Assembly: GCF_044386045.1 (NCBI RefSeq)
Contig: NZ_JBISCD010000040.1
Location: 992,001 to 1,056,000, forward strand
Length of the DNA: 64,000 nucleotides
From: Thalassobellus sediminis
Lineage (GTDB): Bacteria > Bacteroidota > Bacteroidia > Flavobacteriales > Flavobacteriaceae
Reading direction: 5' to 3'
In this document: piece by piece, positions 43,904 to 51,953 of the stretch
Numbering within the stretch: position 1 is the stretch's first letter
How the letters are laid out: each line of letters opens with the position of its first letter
The notes under the pieces: model-generated
What the model was told of the DNA's origin: nothing
Database searches by the model: none
Seen by the model: only the letters and a program-made list of their open reading frames with translations
Translations under genes and position numbers: made by a program

Positions 43904-44665
43904 ATGAAAATCATATCCTATAACGTAAACGGAATAAGAGCAGCATTAAAAAAAGACTTTATAGGTTGGTTAAAAAGTGCCAATCCAGATGTTATTTGTT
44001 TGCAAGAAATTAAGGCATTAAAAGAGCAATTAGATTTAGATGTTTTTATTGAAGCTGGTTATAAATACAACTATTGGTTTAGTGCTCAAAAAAAAGGATA
44101 TAGTGGTGTTGCTATTTTAAGTAAAATAGAACCTAATCATGTAGAGTATGGCACAGGAATTGAGTCAATGGACTTCGAAGGAAGAAATATTCGTGCAGAT
44201 TTTGATGGTGTTTCGGTAATGAGCATGTATTTACCATCTGGAACTAACGATGCACGTTTACAACATAAGTTTGAGTATATGGATATGATTCATAATTATT
44301 TAAATGAATTACGAGCAGAAATACCAAATTTGGTAGTTTGTGGCGATTATAATATTTGTCATGAAGCAATAGATATTCATAACCCAAAAATGAAAGGTGT
44401 TTCAGGGTTTTTGCCAGAAGAACGCGAATGGTTAGGGGAATTTATTGATAGCGGATTTATAGATTCCTTTAGGTATTTAAATCAAGAAAAACAGCAATAT
44501 AGTTGGTGGAGTTACCGTGCTAATGCTAGAGCAAACAATAAAGGTTGGCGATTAGATTATGCTATGGTATCAAAACCTTTACAAGAAAACATAAAAAGAG
44601 CCGTTATACTATCGGAAGCAGTACATAGCGACCATTGTCCTATTTTAGTAGAAATAGAAAATTAA
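43904..44665 (+). CDS. xth: Exodeoxyribonuclease III / AP endonuclease
   Basis: 253 residues of the EEP superfamily, ExoIII type. Motifs: SYNVNGIRAALKK, LQEIKALKEQ (metal Glu), GDYNICHEAID, WRLDYAMVS and the terminal SDHCPI. It incises DNA at abasic sites in base-excision repair. The OmpA lipoprotein gene follows 24 bases later on the same strand and may be cotranscribed. Confidence 0.94.
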   Translation: MKIISYNVNGIRAALKKDFIGWLKSANPDVICLQEIKALKEQLDLDVFIEAGYKYNYWFSAQKKGYSGVAILSKIEPNHVEYGTGIESMDFEGRNIRADFDGVSVMSMYLPSGTNDARLQHKFEYMDMIHNYLNELRAEIPNLVVCGDYNICHEAIDIHNPKMKGVSGFLPEEREWLGEFIDSGFIDSFRYLNQEKQQYSWWSYRANARANNKGWRLDYAMVSKPLQENIKRAVILSEAVHSDHCPILVEIEN

Positions 44666-44689
44666 ATAACCCAAATAGAATTTAATAAA

Positions 44690-45649
44690 ATGATAAAAAA
44701 AATTTCATTACTAGCCTTGTCAATTACACTTTTAGCTTCTTGTGTTTCACCAAAAGTTTATAAAGAATTAGAATCGAAGTATAATAATTTGAAGAAAGAA
44801 AATCGTAAACTTTCTGATGATAATGAATCGCTTTTAAGTGCAAAAACAGCAGCCGAAAATGAATTAAAGCAATTAAAATCTGCTTATGATGAAGCTTTAG
44901 CAGAACGCGATAAATTGCAAGCCGATTATAATGCAACAAAATCTAATTTAGATAATTTAAAAGCCTCTTATGATGCTTTAGAAAAAAATAGCTCGAAAGC
45001 CATTGCTGCCAATTCACAAAAAAATAGAGAATTATTGGCACAGTTAGAAGCTAAAGAACAAGCCTTAGCTGCCGAAAATGCACGTTTAGAAAAACTTAAA
45101 AGAGCATTAGAAGAACGTTCTAATCGCGTAGCCGAATTAGAAAATGTTATAGCTTCTAAAGATGCTGCTATGACAGCATTGAAAAATGCTATTTCAAAAG
45201 CTTTAACCGATTTTGAAGGTAAAGGTTTAACGGTAGAACAGCGCGATGGTAAAGTATATGTGTCTATGGAAAATAAACTGTTGTTTAGTTCCGGAAGTTG
45301 GGCTGTAGGTGCTGAAGGAAGACGCGCCGTAAAACAATTAGGTAGCGTATTAGGTGACAATCCAGATATTGCTGTTTTAATTGAAGGGCATACCGATAAT
45401 GTACCTTATCAAGGTAGCGGACAATTAAAAGGTAACTGGGATTTGTCAACAAAACGTGCCACAGCTATCGTTAATATTTTAAGAGAAAATGACGCTATTA
45501 ATGCCGAAAATTTAACAGCAGCAGGACGTGGTGAATTTGCACCAATTGCAACTAACGATACACCAGAAGGACGCGCAACAAATAGACGTATTGAAGTTAT
45601 TTTAACCCCTAAATTAGATGAGTTATCTCGTTTGTTAAACGATAATTAG
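44690..45649 (+). CDS. OmpA-family peptidoglycan-binding lipoprotein with coiled coil
   Basis: 319 residues. Lipobox LLASC (Cys about 18), a long Ala/Glu/Lys-rich coiled coil (about 20-170) and a C-terminal OmpA domain (about 190-310) with LIEGHTDNVPY and GRATNRRIEVIL, which bind diaminopimelate in peptidoglycan. It probably tethers the outer membrane to the cell wall. A complex repeat patch and a strong terminator follow. Confidence 0.9.
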   Translation: MIKKISLLALSITLLASCVSPKVYKELESKYNNLKKENRKLSDDNESLLSAKTAAENELKQLKSAYDEALAERDKLQADYNATKSNLDNLKASYDALEKNSSKAIAANSQKNRELLAQLEAKEQALAAENARLEKLKRALEERSNRVAELENVIASKDAAMTALKNAISKALTDFEGKGLTVEQRDGKVYVSMENKLLFSSGSWAVGAEGRRAVKQLGSVLGDNPDIAVLIEGHTDNVPYQGSGQLKGNWDLSTKRATAIVNILRENDAINAENLTAAGRGEFAPIATNDTPEGRATNRRIEVILTPKLDELSRLLNDN

Positions 45650-45654
45650 TCTTT

Positions 45655-45756
45655 GGGCGTTACCTGTTCCTGAATTAATTCAGGAACAGGTAACGCTTTT
45701 CATTGCAAGTCCTCGTTCGTACCTCACTGTGGGCTTTACGTTGCAATCGCTAACGT
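45655..45756. repeat. Composite palindromic element with a perfect 40-base palindrome
   Basis: Positions 45657-45696 are a perfect palindrome (GCGTTACCTGTTCCTGAATT and its complement). It is followed by ATTGCAA (45702-45708), a GC-rich centre (CAAGTCCTCG ... TGTGGGCTTTACG), its complement TTGCAAT (45741-45747), and a closing TAACG (45751-45755) that could pair alternatively with the opening CGTTA. The layout suggests a mobile or structured element, not a simple terminator. It contains no open frame. Confidence 0.75.
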
Positions 45757-45758
45757 AT

Positions 45759-45798
45759 AAAAAACCTTTTAGAAATATGTATTTCTAAAAGGTTTTTT
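45759..45798. terminator. Strong bidirectional terminator
   Basis: AAAAAACCTTTTAGAAATA, TG, and the complementary TATTTCTAAAAGGTTTTTT form a 19-bp stem. It ends the xth/OmpA unit. Confidence 0.85.
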
Positions 45799-45831
45799 AT
45801 ATTTACACTTCATGTAAAAATAGAGTAGACT

Positions 45832-45912
45832 TGTCATTCCTGCGTATGCAGGAATCCATAGTTTAGAACTAAGGTTTAATTTAAAAGATTTCCACCTTCG
45901 TGGAAATGATAA
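45832..45912. repeat. Inverted pair of REP-like palindromes (BIME-like)
   Basis: Element 1 (45832-45856) has stem ATTCCTGC-GTAT-GCAGGAAT. Element 2 (45887-45912) has stem ATTTCCAC-CTTC-GTGGAAAT and is the same unit in the opposite orientation (GTCATT... versus ...AATGAT). The 30 bases between are AT-rich. Same family as 25765-25792 and, more weakly, 10092-10115. Confidence 0.75.
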
Positions 45913-45924
45913 AAATATCAAGAA

Positions 45925-46962
45925 ATGAAATACACAACATTACCAAATACCAATATAAAAGTTAGTAAAATATGTTTAGGGTCAATGACTTGGGGAAATC
46001 AAAACACCGAAGCACAAGGTCACGAACAATTAGATTATGCGTTTGACCAAGGTGTTAATTTTATTGATACAGCCGAAGTGTATCCAGTGCCAGCAACTGC
46101 TGAAACACAAGGTGCTACAAGTAAAATTATTGGAACTTGGTTGAAGAAAACTGGTCATAGAGACAAGGTTGTTATTGCATCAAAAATTGCTGGACCTGGC
46201 GATTATACAGCACATATTCGTACTACAGGTTTTAGTAAAAGCTCTATAAACGACGCTATAAATAATGAGTTAAAAAGATTGCAAACAGATTATATCGATT
46301 TGTTTCAATTACATTGGCCTGAGCGACAAACCAACACCTTTGGAGTACGAGATTATAAGCATAATCCAAACGATCCATGGAAAGATAATTTTAATGAAGT
46401 CCTTCATTCTTTAGAAGAACAGATTAAAGCTGGTAAAATTCGTTATGCAGGTATGTCTAACGAAAAAGCTTGGGGAGCCATGCGTTATATGGAAGAATCT
46501 AAAAAACACGATTTACCAAAGCTCATAACCATTCAGAATGCCTATTCGTTAATAAACAGAGTTTTTGAAGGCGATATGGCAGAAGTGTCTTTGCGAGAAA
46601 ATATAGGTTTGTTAGCCTATTCTCCAATGGCTTTTGGAGTGCTTTCAGGAAAATATATTAAAGGTATTGCAGGAGATAATGCTAGATTAAAGTTGTTTCC
46701 AAGGTTTGCACGATATAGTAGCGAGCAGTGTACCGAAGCTGCAAAGCGCTATTTAAAAATTGCAGAAGATAATAATATGACTTTAGCACAAATGAGTTTA
46801 GCATTTGTTACACAACAACCTTTTGTAACCAGTAATATAATTGGTGCTACGAGTTTAGAGCAACTTAAAGAGAATATAGGAAGTGTTAATGTGACTTTAA
46901 GCGAAGAGATTGTGTCTCAAATAAATGAAGTACACGATACAATTCCTAATCCGGCTTCTTAA
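45925..46962 (+). CDS. Aldo/keto reductase (Tas-like)
   Basis: 345 residues forming an NADPH-dependent TIM barrel. The catalytic tetrad is visible: Asp and Tyr in FIDTAEVYP, Lys in VIASKI, His in LFQLHWPE. LGSMTWG near the N-terminus and the NADP-binding end IIGATSLEQLKEN fit the Tas branch. It reduces carbonyl compounds; substrate unknown. The REP-like pair directly precedes it. Confidence 0.92.
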   Translation: MKYTTLPNTNIKVSKICLGSMTWGNQNTEAQGHEQLDYAFDQGVNFIDTAEVYPVPATAETQGATSKIIGTWLKKTGHRDKVVIASKIAGPGDYTAHIRTTGFSKSSINDAINNELKRLQTDYIDLFQLHWPERQTNTFGVRDYKHNPNDPWKDNFNEVLHSLEEQIKAGKIRYAGMSNEKAWGAMRYMEESKKHDLPKLITIQNAYSLINRVFEGDMAEVSLRENIGLLAYSPMAFGVLSGKYIKGIAGDNARLKLFPRFARYSSEQCTEAAKRYLKIAEDNNMTLAQMSLAFVTQQPFVTSNIIGATSLEQLKENIGSVNVTLSEEIVSQINEVHDTIPNPAS

Positions 46963-47021
46963 TGTTTAGAGAATTTGTTAGGAGAGCTAAATAAAAAACA
47001 ACTTGTAAATTAGATATTAAT

Positions 47022-47924
47022 ATGAAATGGAAAGGTAAAAGGCAAAGTTCTAATGTTGAAGACCGTAGAGGGCAAAGAAGTAGTTCTGGTCAAGGAATTG
47101 GCGGGTTTAATCCTATGTTATTAGGGCCATTGATTAAAATCCTTTTTTCAAAAGTTGGACTGTATATTGCAGGGGCCTTTTTGGTGATATCTTTAATAAT
47201 GGGTAAAAACCCTTTGTCTTTAATTAGTACTTTACTAAGTGGTGGGGCAGTACAAACCGAATCTTCTGCACCATATACTGCAAGTGCAAAAGATCAAGAA
47301 TTAGCAGATTTTAGCGCGACAATTTTGGCAAATACAGAAGATGTATGGAATAAGCTTTTAGATAATTACAGAGAACCAACATTGGTGCTTTTTACAGGTT
47401 CAGTATCTTCTGCTTGTGGTTCAGCTTCAAGTGCTACAGGTCCTTTTTATTGTCCAGGCGATGAGAAATTATATTTAGATTTAAGCTTTTTTGATGATAT
47501 GGAACGTCGTATGAATGCTCCAGGAGATTTTGCTCAGGCTTATGTAATTGCTCACGAAGTTGGTCATCATATTCAAAGAATTACGGGAATATCTGAAAAA
47601 GTACAACGATTAAGAGGACAGGTTACTCAGGTTGAATATAATAAATATTCAGTGCGTTTGGAGTTACAAGCTGATTTTTTAGCAGGTGTTTGGGCGCACC
47701 ATTCACAAACTATGACTCGCATGATGGAAACTGGCGATCTTGAAGAAGCTTTAAATGCTGCCAATGCTATTGGCGATGATCGATTACAAAAACAATCTAC
47801 AGGTAGAGTGGTTCCAGATTCGTTTACACATGGAACTTCTGCACAACGTATGAGATGGTTTAAAAAAGGATTTGAAACGGGCGATTTATCGCAAGGAGAT
47901 ACATTTAATGCTACGTCATTATAG
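47022..47924 (+). CDS. YpfJ-type neutral zinc metallopeptidase
   Basis: 300 residues. A basic N-terminus and one membrane helix (about 45-62) anchor the enzyme. The zinc motif HEVGHHIQR (about 178-186) and the family-specific SACGSASSATGPFYCPGD identify the YpfJ/DUF2316-neighbour peptidase family (neutral zinc metallopeptidase). Substrate unknown. It is followed by a bidirectional terminator shared with RNase G. Confidence 0.9.
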   Translation: MKWKGKRQSSNVEDRRGQRSSSGQGIGGFNPMLLGPLIKILFSKVGLYIAGAFLVISLIMGKNPLSLISTLLSGGAVQTESSAPYTASAKDQELADFSATILANTEDVWNKLLDNYREPTLVLFTGSVSSACGSASSATGPFYCPGDEKLYLDLSFFDDMERRMNAPGDFAQAYVIAHEVGHHIQRITGISEKVQRLRGQVTQVEYNKYSVRLELQADFLAGVWAHHSQTMTRMMETGDLEEALNAANAIGDDRLQKQSTGRVVPDSFTHGTSAQRMRWFKKGFETGDLSQGDTFNATSL

Positions 47925-47949
47925 TATATATATCTTTTTATAAGTATGA

Positions 47950-47985
47950 AAAAAACCCGCTAACTTTAATAGTTGCGGGTTTTTT
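47950..47985. terminator. Bidirectional terminator between the metallopeptidase and rng
   Basis: AAAAAACCCGC and GCGGGTTTTTT with an inner AACT/AGTT extension. It serves two convergent genes. Confidence 0.88.
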
Positions 47986-47988
47986 AAA

Positions 47989-49536
47989 TTATTTAATTTG
48001 ATTACCATCTTTGTCGAAAAAATGATATTCTAAGTACGTGTAAGCGTCTCTTGGTAATATTTTAACCCATTTTTTGTGTTCTAAAAACCATTTAGAACGT
48101 ATCGATGGAAAGCCTTTTGTTAGGAAGGCTGCTATAAAAGGATGTGTGTTTAAAGTCAGCTTTTTATAGTCTTTTTTTAATAGTTGGTCAAGGTCGTGTG
48201 TAATTTTTTGCACAATTCCTATTGGTGCTTCAACCTCAGAGCCATTAATAATCACATCAGGATTTTCCTCGCGTGTTTTAATGTTCATTTCTGGGCGAAC
48301 ACGTTGTCTTGTTATTTGTATCAATCCAAATTTACTTGGAGGTAATATTTTGTGTTTGGCTCTATCATCTTTCATTTCATCACGAAGATGATTGAAAAGT
48401 TTTTGCCTGTTTTCGGCATTAGTCATATCTATAAAATCTACCACAATAATACCGCCCATATCACGTAAACGTAATTGACGCGCCATTTCGGTAGCTGCTA
48501 TTAAATTAACTTCTAATGCTGTATCCTCTTGACTGTTGGCTTTATTGGATCTATTACCGCTATTTACATCTATAACATGTAGTGCTTCAGTGTGTTCTAT
48601 TACCAGATACGCACCTTTTGCCATAGAAACGGTTTTACCGAACGAGGTTTTAATTTGTCTTTCAATCCCAAATTTTTCAAAAATAGGAATTTTAGACTGA
48701 TACAATTTTACTATTGATTCTTTTTTTGGTGCAATTTCTTGCAAATAATCTTTAATTTGAATGTAAAGCTCTTCATCATCAACAGTAATTCCTGTAAAGG
48801 TGTCATTAAATATATCTCGTAAAATTGACGAGGCTTTATTCATTTCTCCTAATACTTTACTAGGATGATGTGCTTTGTGTAGCTTTTTACACATTGCCGT
48901 CCAACGACTAAGCAAATTTTGTAAATCTTTATCTAGCTCTGCTACTTTTTTGCCTTGTGCTACAGTACGAACAATAATACCAAAACCTTGCGGTGTGATA
49001 CTTTTTACCAATCGTTTTAATCGGTCTTTTTCTTCTTTGTCTTCTATTTTTTGAGAAATAGAAATACGATTAGAAAAAGGGACTAAAACAATATATCTAC
49101 CTGCTATAGAAAGCTCTGAGCTTATTCTAGGGCCTTTGGTAGAAATTGGTTCTTTTACTATTTGTACTAATAGCGATTGATTTGATTTTAAGACATCAGA
49201 AATTTTTCCGTCTTTATCAATATCTTTTTCAAATGGGAAATTTTTTAAAGAAAAATCTTTTAGTTTACCTGCGCTTACACTTTTTGTGAACTTTAAAAGA
49301 GAAGGAAGTTTTGGTCCTAAATCATGATAATGCAAAAAAGCATCTTTTTCATATCCTACATTTACAAATGCAGCATTTAAACCAGGAACAGCTTTTCTTA
49401 TTTTGGCTATAAACACATCACCAACCGAAAAGTTATTCACTCCTTCATCTTTCTGTAATTCAATAAGTTTTCCATCTTTTAATAAGGCAAAATCAACTTC
49501 TCCGGAACTAGATCTAATGATCAATTCTTTATCCAT
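47989..49536 (-). CDS. rng: Ribonuclease G (Rne/Rng family)
   Basis: 515 residues. An S1-like RNA-binding domain (about 38-125, VGDVFIAKIRKAVPGLNAAFVNVG) and the catalytic DNase I-like subdomain with HVIDVNSGNRSNK and GGIIVVDFIDM (metal-binding Asp residues) are present. It lacks the long C-terminal scaffold of RNase E. It processes rRNA and mRNA. The 185-base gap upstream (49537-49721) holds an imperfect hairpin at 49620-49642 and no recognised promoter box. Confidence 0.94.
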   Translation of the reverse strand: MDKELIIRSSSGEVDFALLKDGKLIELQKDEGVNNFSVGDVFIAKIRKAVPGLNAAFVNVGYEKDAFLHYHDLGPKLPSLLKFTKSVSAGKLKDFSLKNFPFEKDIDKDGKISDVLKSNQSLLVQIVKEPISTKGPRISSELSIAGRYIVLVPFSNRISISQKIEDKEEKDRLKRLVKSITPQGFGIIVRTVAQGKKVAELDKDLQNLLSRWTAMCKKLHKAHHPSKVLGEMNKASSILRDIFNDTFTGITVDDEELYIQIKDYLQEIAPKKESIVKLYQSKIPIFEKFGIERQIKTSFGKTVSMAKGAYLVIEHTEALHVIDVNSGNRSNKANSQEDTALEVNLIAATEMARQLRLRDMGGIIVVDFIDMTNAENRQKLFNHLRDEMKDDRAKHKILPPSKFGLIQITRQRVRPEMNIKTREENPDVIINGSEVEAPIGIVQKITHDLDQLLKKDYKKLTLNTHPFIAAFLTKGFPSIRSKWFLEHKKWVKILPRDAYTYLEYHFFDKDGNQIK

Positions 49537-49721
49537 TTAGTTAATTTTTATCCATACAATTAAGTACAGATGGATTATACATTATTTACCTATTAACGAA
49601 TTTCTTAATTAATAGACTTCACAGGATTTTTTTAAATCCGTGGAGCTCAAAAAGCACTTATTTAACTAAGTGTGAAATTTTTTCATGAACTCATTTCAAA
49701 GAACGTTTTGTTTTTAAAACC

Positions 49722-49750
49722 AAAAAAAGTAGTTAATCTAACTACTCTTT
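49722..49750 (-). terminator. Terminator of the small basic protein gene
   Basis: Minus strand: AGTAGTTA, GAT, TAACTACT followed by seven T. It lies just beyond the stop at 49757 and would separate this gene from rng. Confidence 0.75.
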
Positions 49751-49756
49751 TGTGGT

Positions 49757-49849
49757 TTATTTTTTCTTCTTGTGACGGTTAGCACGTCTACGTTTTTTAC
49801 GCTTATGCGTTGCTACCTTATGTCTCTTACGTTTTTTACCACTTGGCAT
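49757..49849 (-). CDS. 30-residue Lys/Arg-rich AURKAIP1/COX24-like (mS38/bS22-type) ribosome-associated protein
   Basis: An ATG at 49849 opens a 30-codon frame that begins MPSGKKRKRHKVATHK and continues with about 60% Lys/Arg to a TAA at 49757-49759. I recognise this from Bacteroidota genomes as the small protein with the AURKAIP1/COX24 domain, which in mitochondria (mS38) and mycobacteria (bS22) is part of the small ribosomal subunit. The gene lies between hupB-like HU and rng and has its own terminator. The composition alone makes translation very likely. Assignment as a ribosomal protein is family knowledge and not shown here. Confidence 0.85.
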   Translation of the reverse strand: MPSGKKRKRHKVATHKRKKRRRANRHKKKK

Positions 49850-49888
49850 ACATTGGAGTTTTTTAAATTAATAATTTATTTTAATGTT

Positions 49889-50179
49889 TTACTTAACGTC
49901 TACATTTGTTTTAACGCCTTCAACAAAAACTTTTGCTGGCTTAAATGCAGGAATATTATGAGCAGGTATTTTTATTGTGGTATTTTTAGAAATGTTTCTA
50001 CCAGTTTTTTCAGCTCTAGTTTTAATAATAAAGCTTCCAAAACCTCTTAGGTAAACATTATCACCACCTTCTAAAGAAGTTTTTACTTCTTCCATAAATG
50101 TTTCAACAGTTGCTTGAACATCACCTTTTTCAATTCCTAACTTATCAGAAATCTTCGCTACTAAATCCGCCTTCGTCAT
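49889..50179 (-). CDS. HU-family DNA-binding protein
   Basis: 96 residues of the HU/IHF fold: MTKADLVAKISDKLGIEK at the N-terminus, the core GFGSFIIKTRAEKTGRN and the DNA-binding arm NISKNTTIKIPAHNIPAFKPAK. It compacts and bends DNA as a dimer. A complete promoter (TTTG, 21 bases, TATATTTG) lies upstream. Confidence 0.96.
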   Translation of the reverse strand: MTKADLVAKISDKLGIEKGDVQATVETFMEEVKTSLEGGDNVYLRGFGSFIIKTRAEKTGRNISKNTTIKIPAHNIPAFKPAKVFVEGVKTNVDVK

Positions 50180-50224
50180 TTTAATATTTTATTTTTAGGT
50201 TACTATCTATAATTTAAAGGGATG

Positions 50225-50257
50225 CAAATATAGGAATTAAATATTCAATATTTCAAA
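50225..50257 (-). promoter_or_regulatory. Promoter of the HU gene
   Basis: Minus strand: -33 TTTG (50254-50257), 21-base spacer, -7 TATATTTG (50225-50232). The start codon lies 45 bases downstream. Confidence 0.6.
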
Positions 50258-50290
50258 CCTAATTCATTAAAATTTAAGAATATAAACGTT

Positions 50291-50298
50291 TATTTTTG
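50291..50298 (+). promoter_or_regulatory. -7 promoter box for mutY
   Basis: TATTTTTG, 21 bases before the ATG at 50320. The open frame upstream of that ATG (from TTG 50296) overlaps the box itself, so it is not translated. Confidence 0.55.
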
Positions 50299-50319
50299 TT
50301 CACCCTATTTATTCAATTA

Positions 50320-51360
50320 ATGATATTTTCAAAAACACTAATTCGTTGGTATTCAATTAACAAGCGTGTCTTGCCATGGAGGCAAACGAATAATCCGTAT
50401 TACATTTGGTTATCTGAAATTATTTTACAGCAAACACAAGTGAAACAAGGCTTACCATATTATGAAGCTTTTGTTACTAAATATCCTACTGTTTTCGATC
50501 TTGCGACTGCTAATGAAAGCGATGTGTTAAAACTTTGGCAAGGACTTGGTTATTACTCGCGTGCTAGAAATTTACATGCGAGTGCTAAGTATGTAGCAAA
50601 TGAATTAAAAGGTGAATTTCCTAACAACTATAAAGACTTATTAAAGTTAAAAGGTGTAGGTGATTATACTGCAAGTGCCATTGCTTCTATTTGTTTTAAT
50701 GAAGTTACAGCAGTAGTTGATGGTAATGTTTATAGAGTGTTAGCGCGTTATTTTGGAATTGATACGCCCATTAATTCATCAAAAGGCTCCAAAGAGTTTA
50801 AACAATTGGCTCAAGAATTAATTGATCATAAAAACCCTGCAGAGTTTAATCAAGCTATTATGGAGTTTGGTGCTACGCAATGTAAACCTCAAAGTCCAGA
50901 TTGTTCTGTTTGTCCGTTTCAAAATGGTTGTATTGCCTTTAATAAAAATAAGATTAGTGATTTGCCTGTTAAAATTAAATCTGCGAAGGCGAAAAAGAAA
51001 TATTTCAATTTTTTAGTTTTTATTTCAAAGGACGAAAAAACTATTCTTGAGAAACGAGAAGGAAAAGGTATTTGGCGAAATTTATATCAGTTTCCGTTAG
51101 TTGAAACAGAAAAAGAAGTAGACGCAACATTATTACAACCTTTAATTGTTGAACATGATTTATTACGTAACGCATCTTTTGAATTAGTGCTATATAACAA
51201 GGACGCAATTATTCATAAATTATCACATCAGCATTTGTATACTAAATTTTGGATTATTAATGTAGAAGAAATTAAGCAAAAAGGTGTATTAATTGATGAA
51301 ATTCATGGTTACCCAGTCCCAATACTAATTGGTAATTTTATAGAAAGTTTTAATTTTTAG
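50320..51360 (+). CDS. mutY: A/G-specific adenine glycosylase
   Basis: 346 residues from the ATG at 50320. Helix-hairpin-helix LKGVGDYTASAIASICF, catalytic Asp in VVDGNVYRVL, catalytic Glu region LQQTQVKQ, and the [4Fe-4S] cysteines in CKPQSPDCSVCPFQNGC. A NUDIX-like C-terminal domain (about 225-346) recognises 8-oxoG. It removes adenine mispaired with 8-oxoguanine. Its promoter is intact and ssb follows 90 bases later with its own promoter. Confidence 0.95.
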   Translation: MIFSKTLIRWYSINKRVLPWRQTNNPYYIWLSEIILQQTQVKQGLPYYEAFVTKYPTVFDLATANESDVLKLWQGLGYYSRARNLHASAKYVANELKGEFPNNYKDLLKLKGVGDYTASAIASICFNEVTAVVDGNVYRVLARYFGIDTPINSSKGSKEFKQLAQELIDHKNPAEFNQAIMEFGATQCKPQSPDCSVCPFQNGCIAFNKNKISDLPVKIKSAKAKKKYFNFLVFISKDEKTILEKREGKGIWRNLYQFPLVETEKEVDATLLQPLIVEHDLLRNASFELVLYNKDAIIHKLSHQHLYTKFWIINVEEIKQKGVLIDEIHGYPVPILIGNFIESFNF

Positions 51361-51420
51361 AATAGATTAGTTGCAAATCACTTTTTTTTATTAATTTTAA
51401 ACAAATGGAAAGCAATTCTT

Positions 51421-51428
51421 TACTTTTG
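51421..51428 (+). promoter_or_regulatory. -7 promoter box for ssb
   Basis: TACTTTTG, 22 bases before the ATG at 51451. Confidence 0.55.
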
Positions 51429-51450
51429 CTGTCTTTAAAAAACAAAAGTT

Positions 51451-51897
51451 ATGTCTGGAACATTAAATAAGGTGATGCTAATTGGGCATTTGGGAGATGA
51501 AGTGAAAATGCATTATTTTGAAGGTGGTGGCTGCGTTGGTCGTTTCCCTTTGGCAACAAATGAAACTTACGTTAGCAAGCAAACTAATGAGCGAGTTTCA
51601 AATACCGAATGGCATAATATTGTGGTTAGAAATAAAGGTGCCGAAATTTGTGAAAAGTATTTAAGTAAAGGCGATAAGGTTTATATTGAAGGACGCTTAA
51701 AAACTAGAAAATGGCAAGATGATAAAGGTGCCGATAGATATTCTACCGAAATTCAATGTACAGATTTTACTTTTCTATCAACTAAAAAAGAAAGTGAAAA
51801 TAATGATTCTGCTGCTCCAGTAGCTCAAAAACCTGCTACTAACCAAAAGGCAACTAGCGAACCTGCTGCAGAAGAAAATGATGATCTTCCATTTTAA
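51451..51897 (+). CDS. ssb: Single-stranded DNA-binding protein
   Basis: 148 residues. The OB-fold (about 1-110) starts SGTLNKVMLIGHLGDEVKM and has EWHNIVV and GDKVYIEGRLKTRKW. A Gln/Ala/Pro linker leads to the acidic tip EENDDLPF, which recruits repair and replication proteins. Standard length. Confidence 0.96.
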   Translation: MSGTLNKVMLIGHLGDEVKMHYFEGGGCVGRFPLATNETYVSKQTNERVSNTEWHNIVVRNKGAEICEKYLSKGDKVYIEGRLKTRKWQDDKGADRYSTEIQCTDFTFLSTKKESENNDSAAPVAQKPATNQKATSEPAAEENDDLPF

Positions 51898-51953
51898 TAA
51901 TAATATGTTCGATGTTGTATCTAACACCTTTTGTTTAACTAAACTTATAGTAA

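Noticed and set aside
45655..45912. CRISPR array
   Set aside because: The repeats are palindromes of different sequence, not evenly spaced identical direct repeats, and no cas gene is present.
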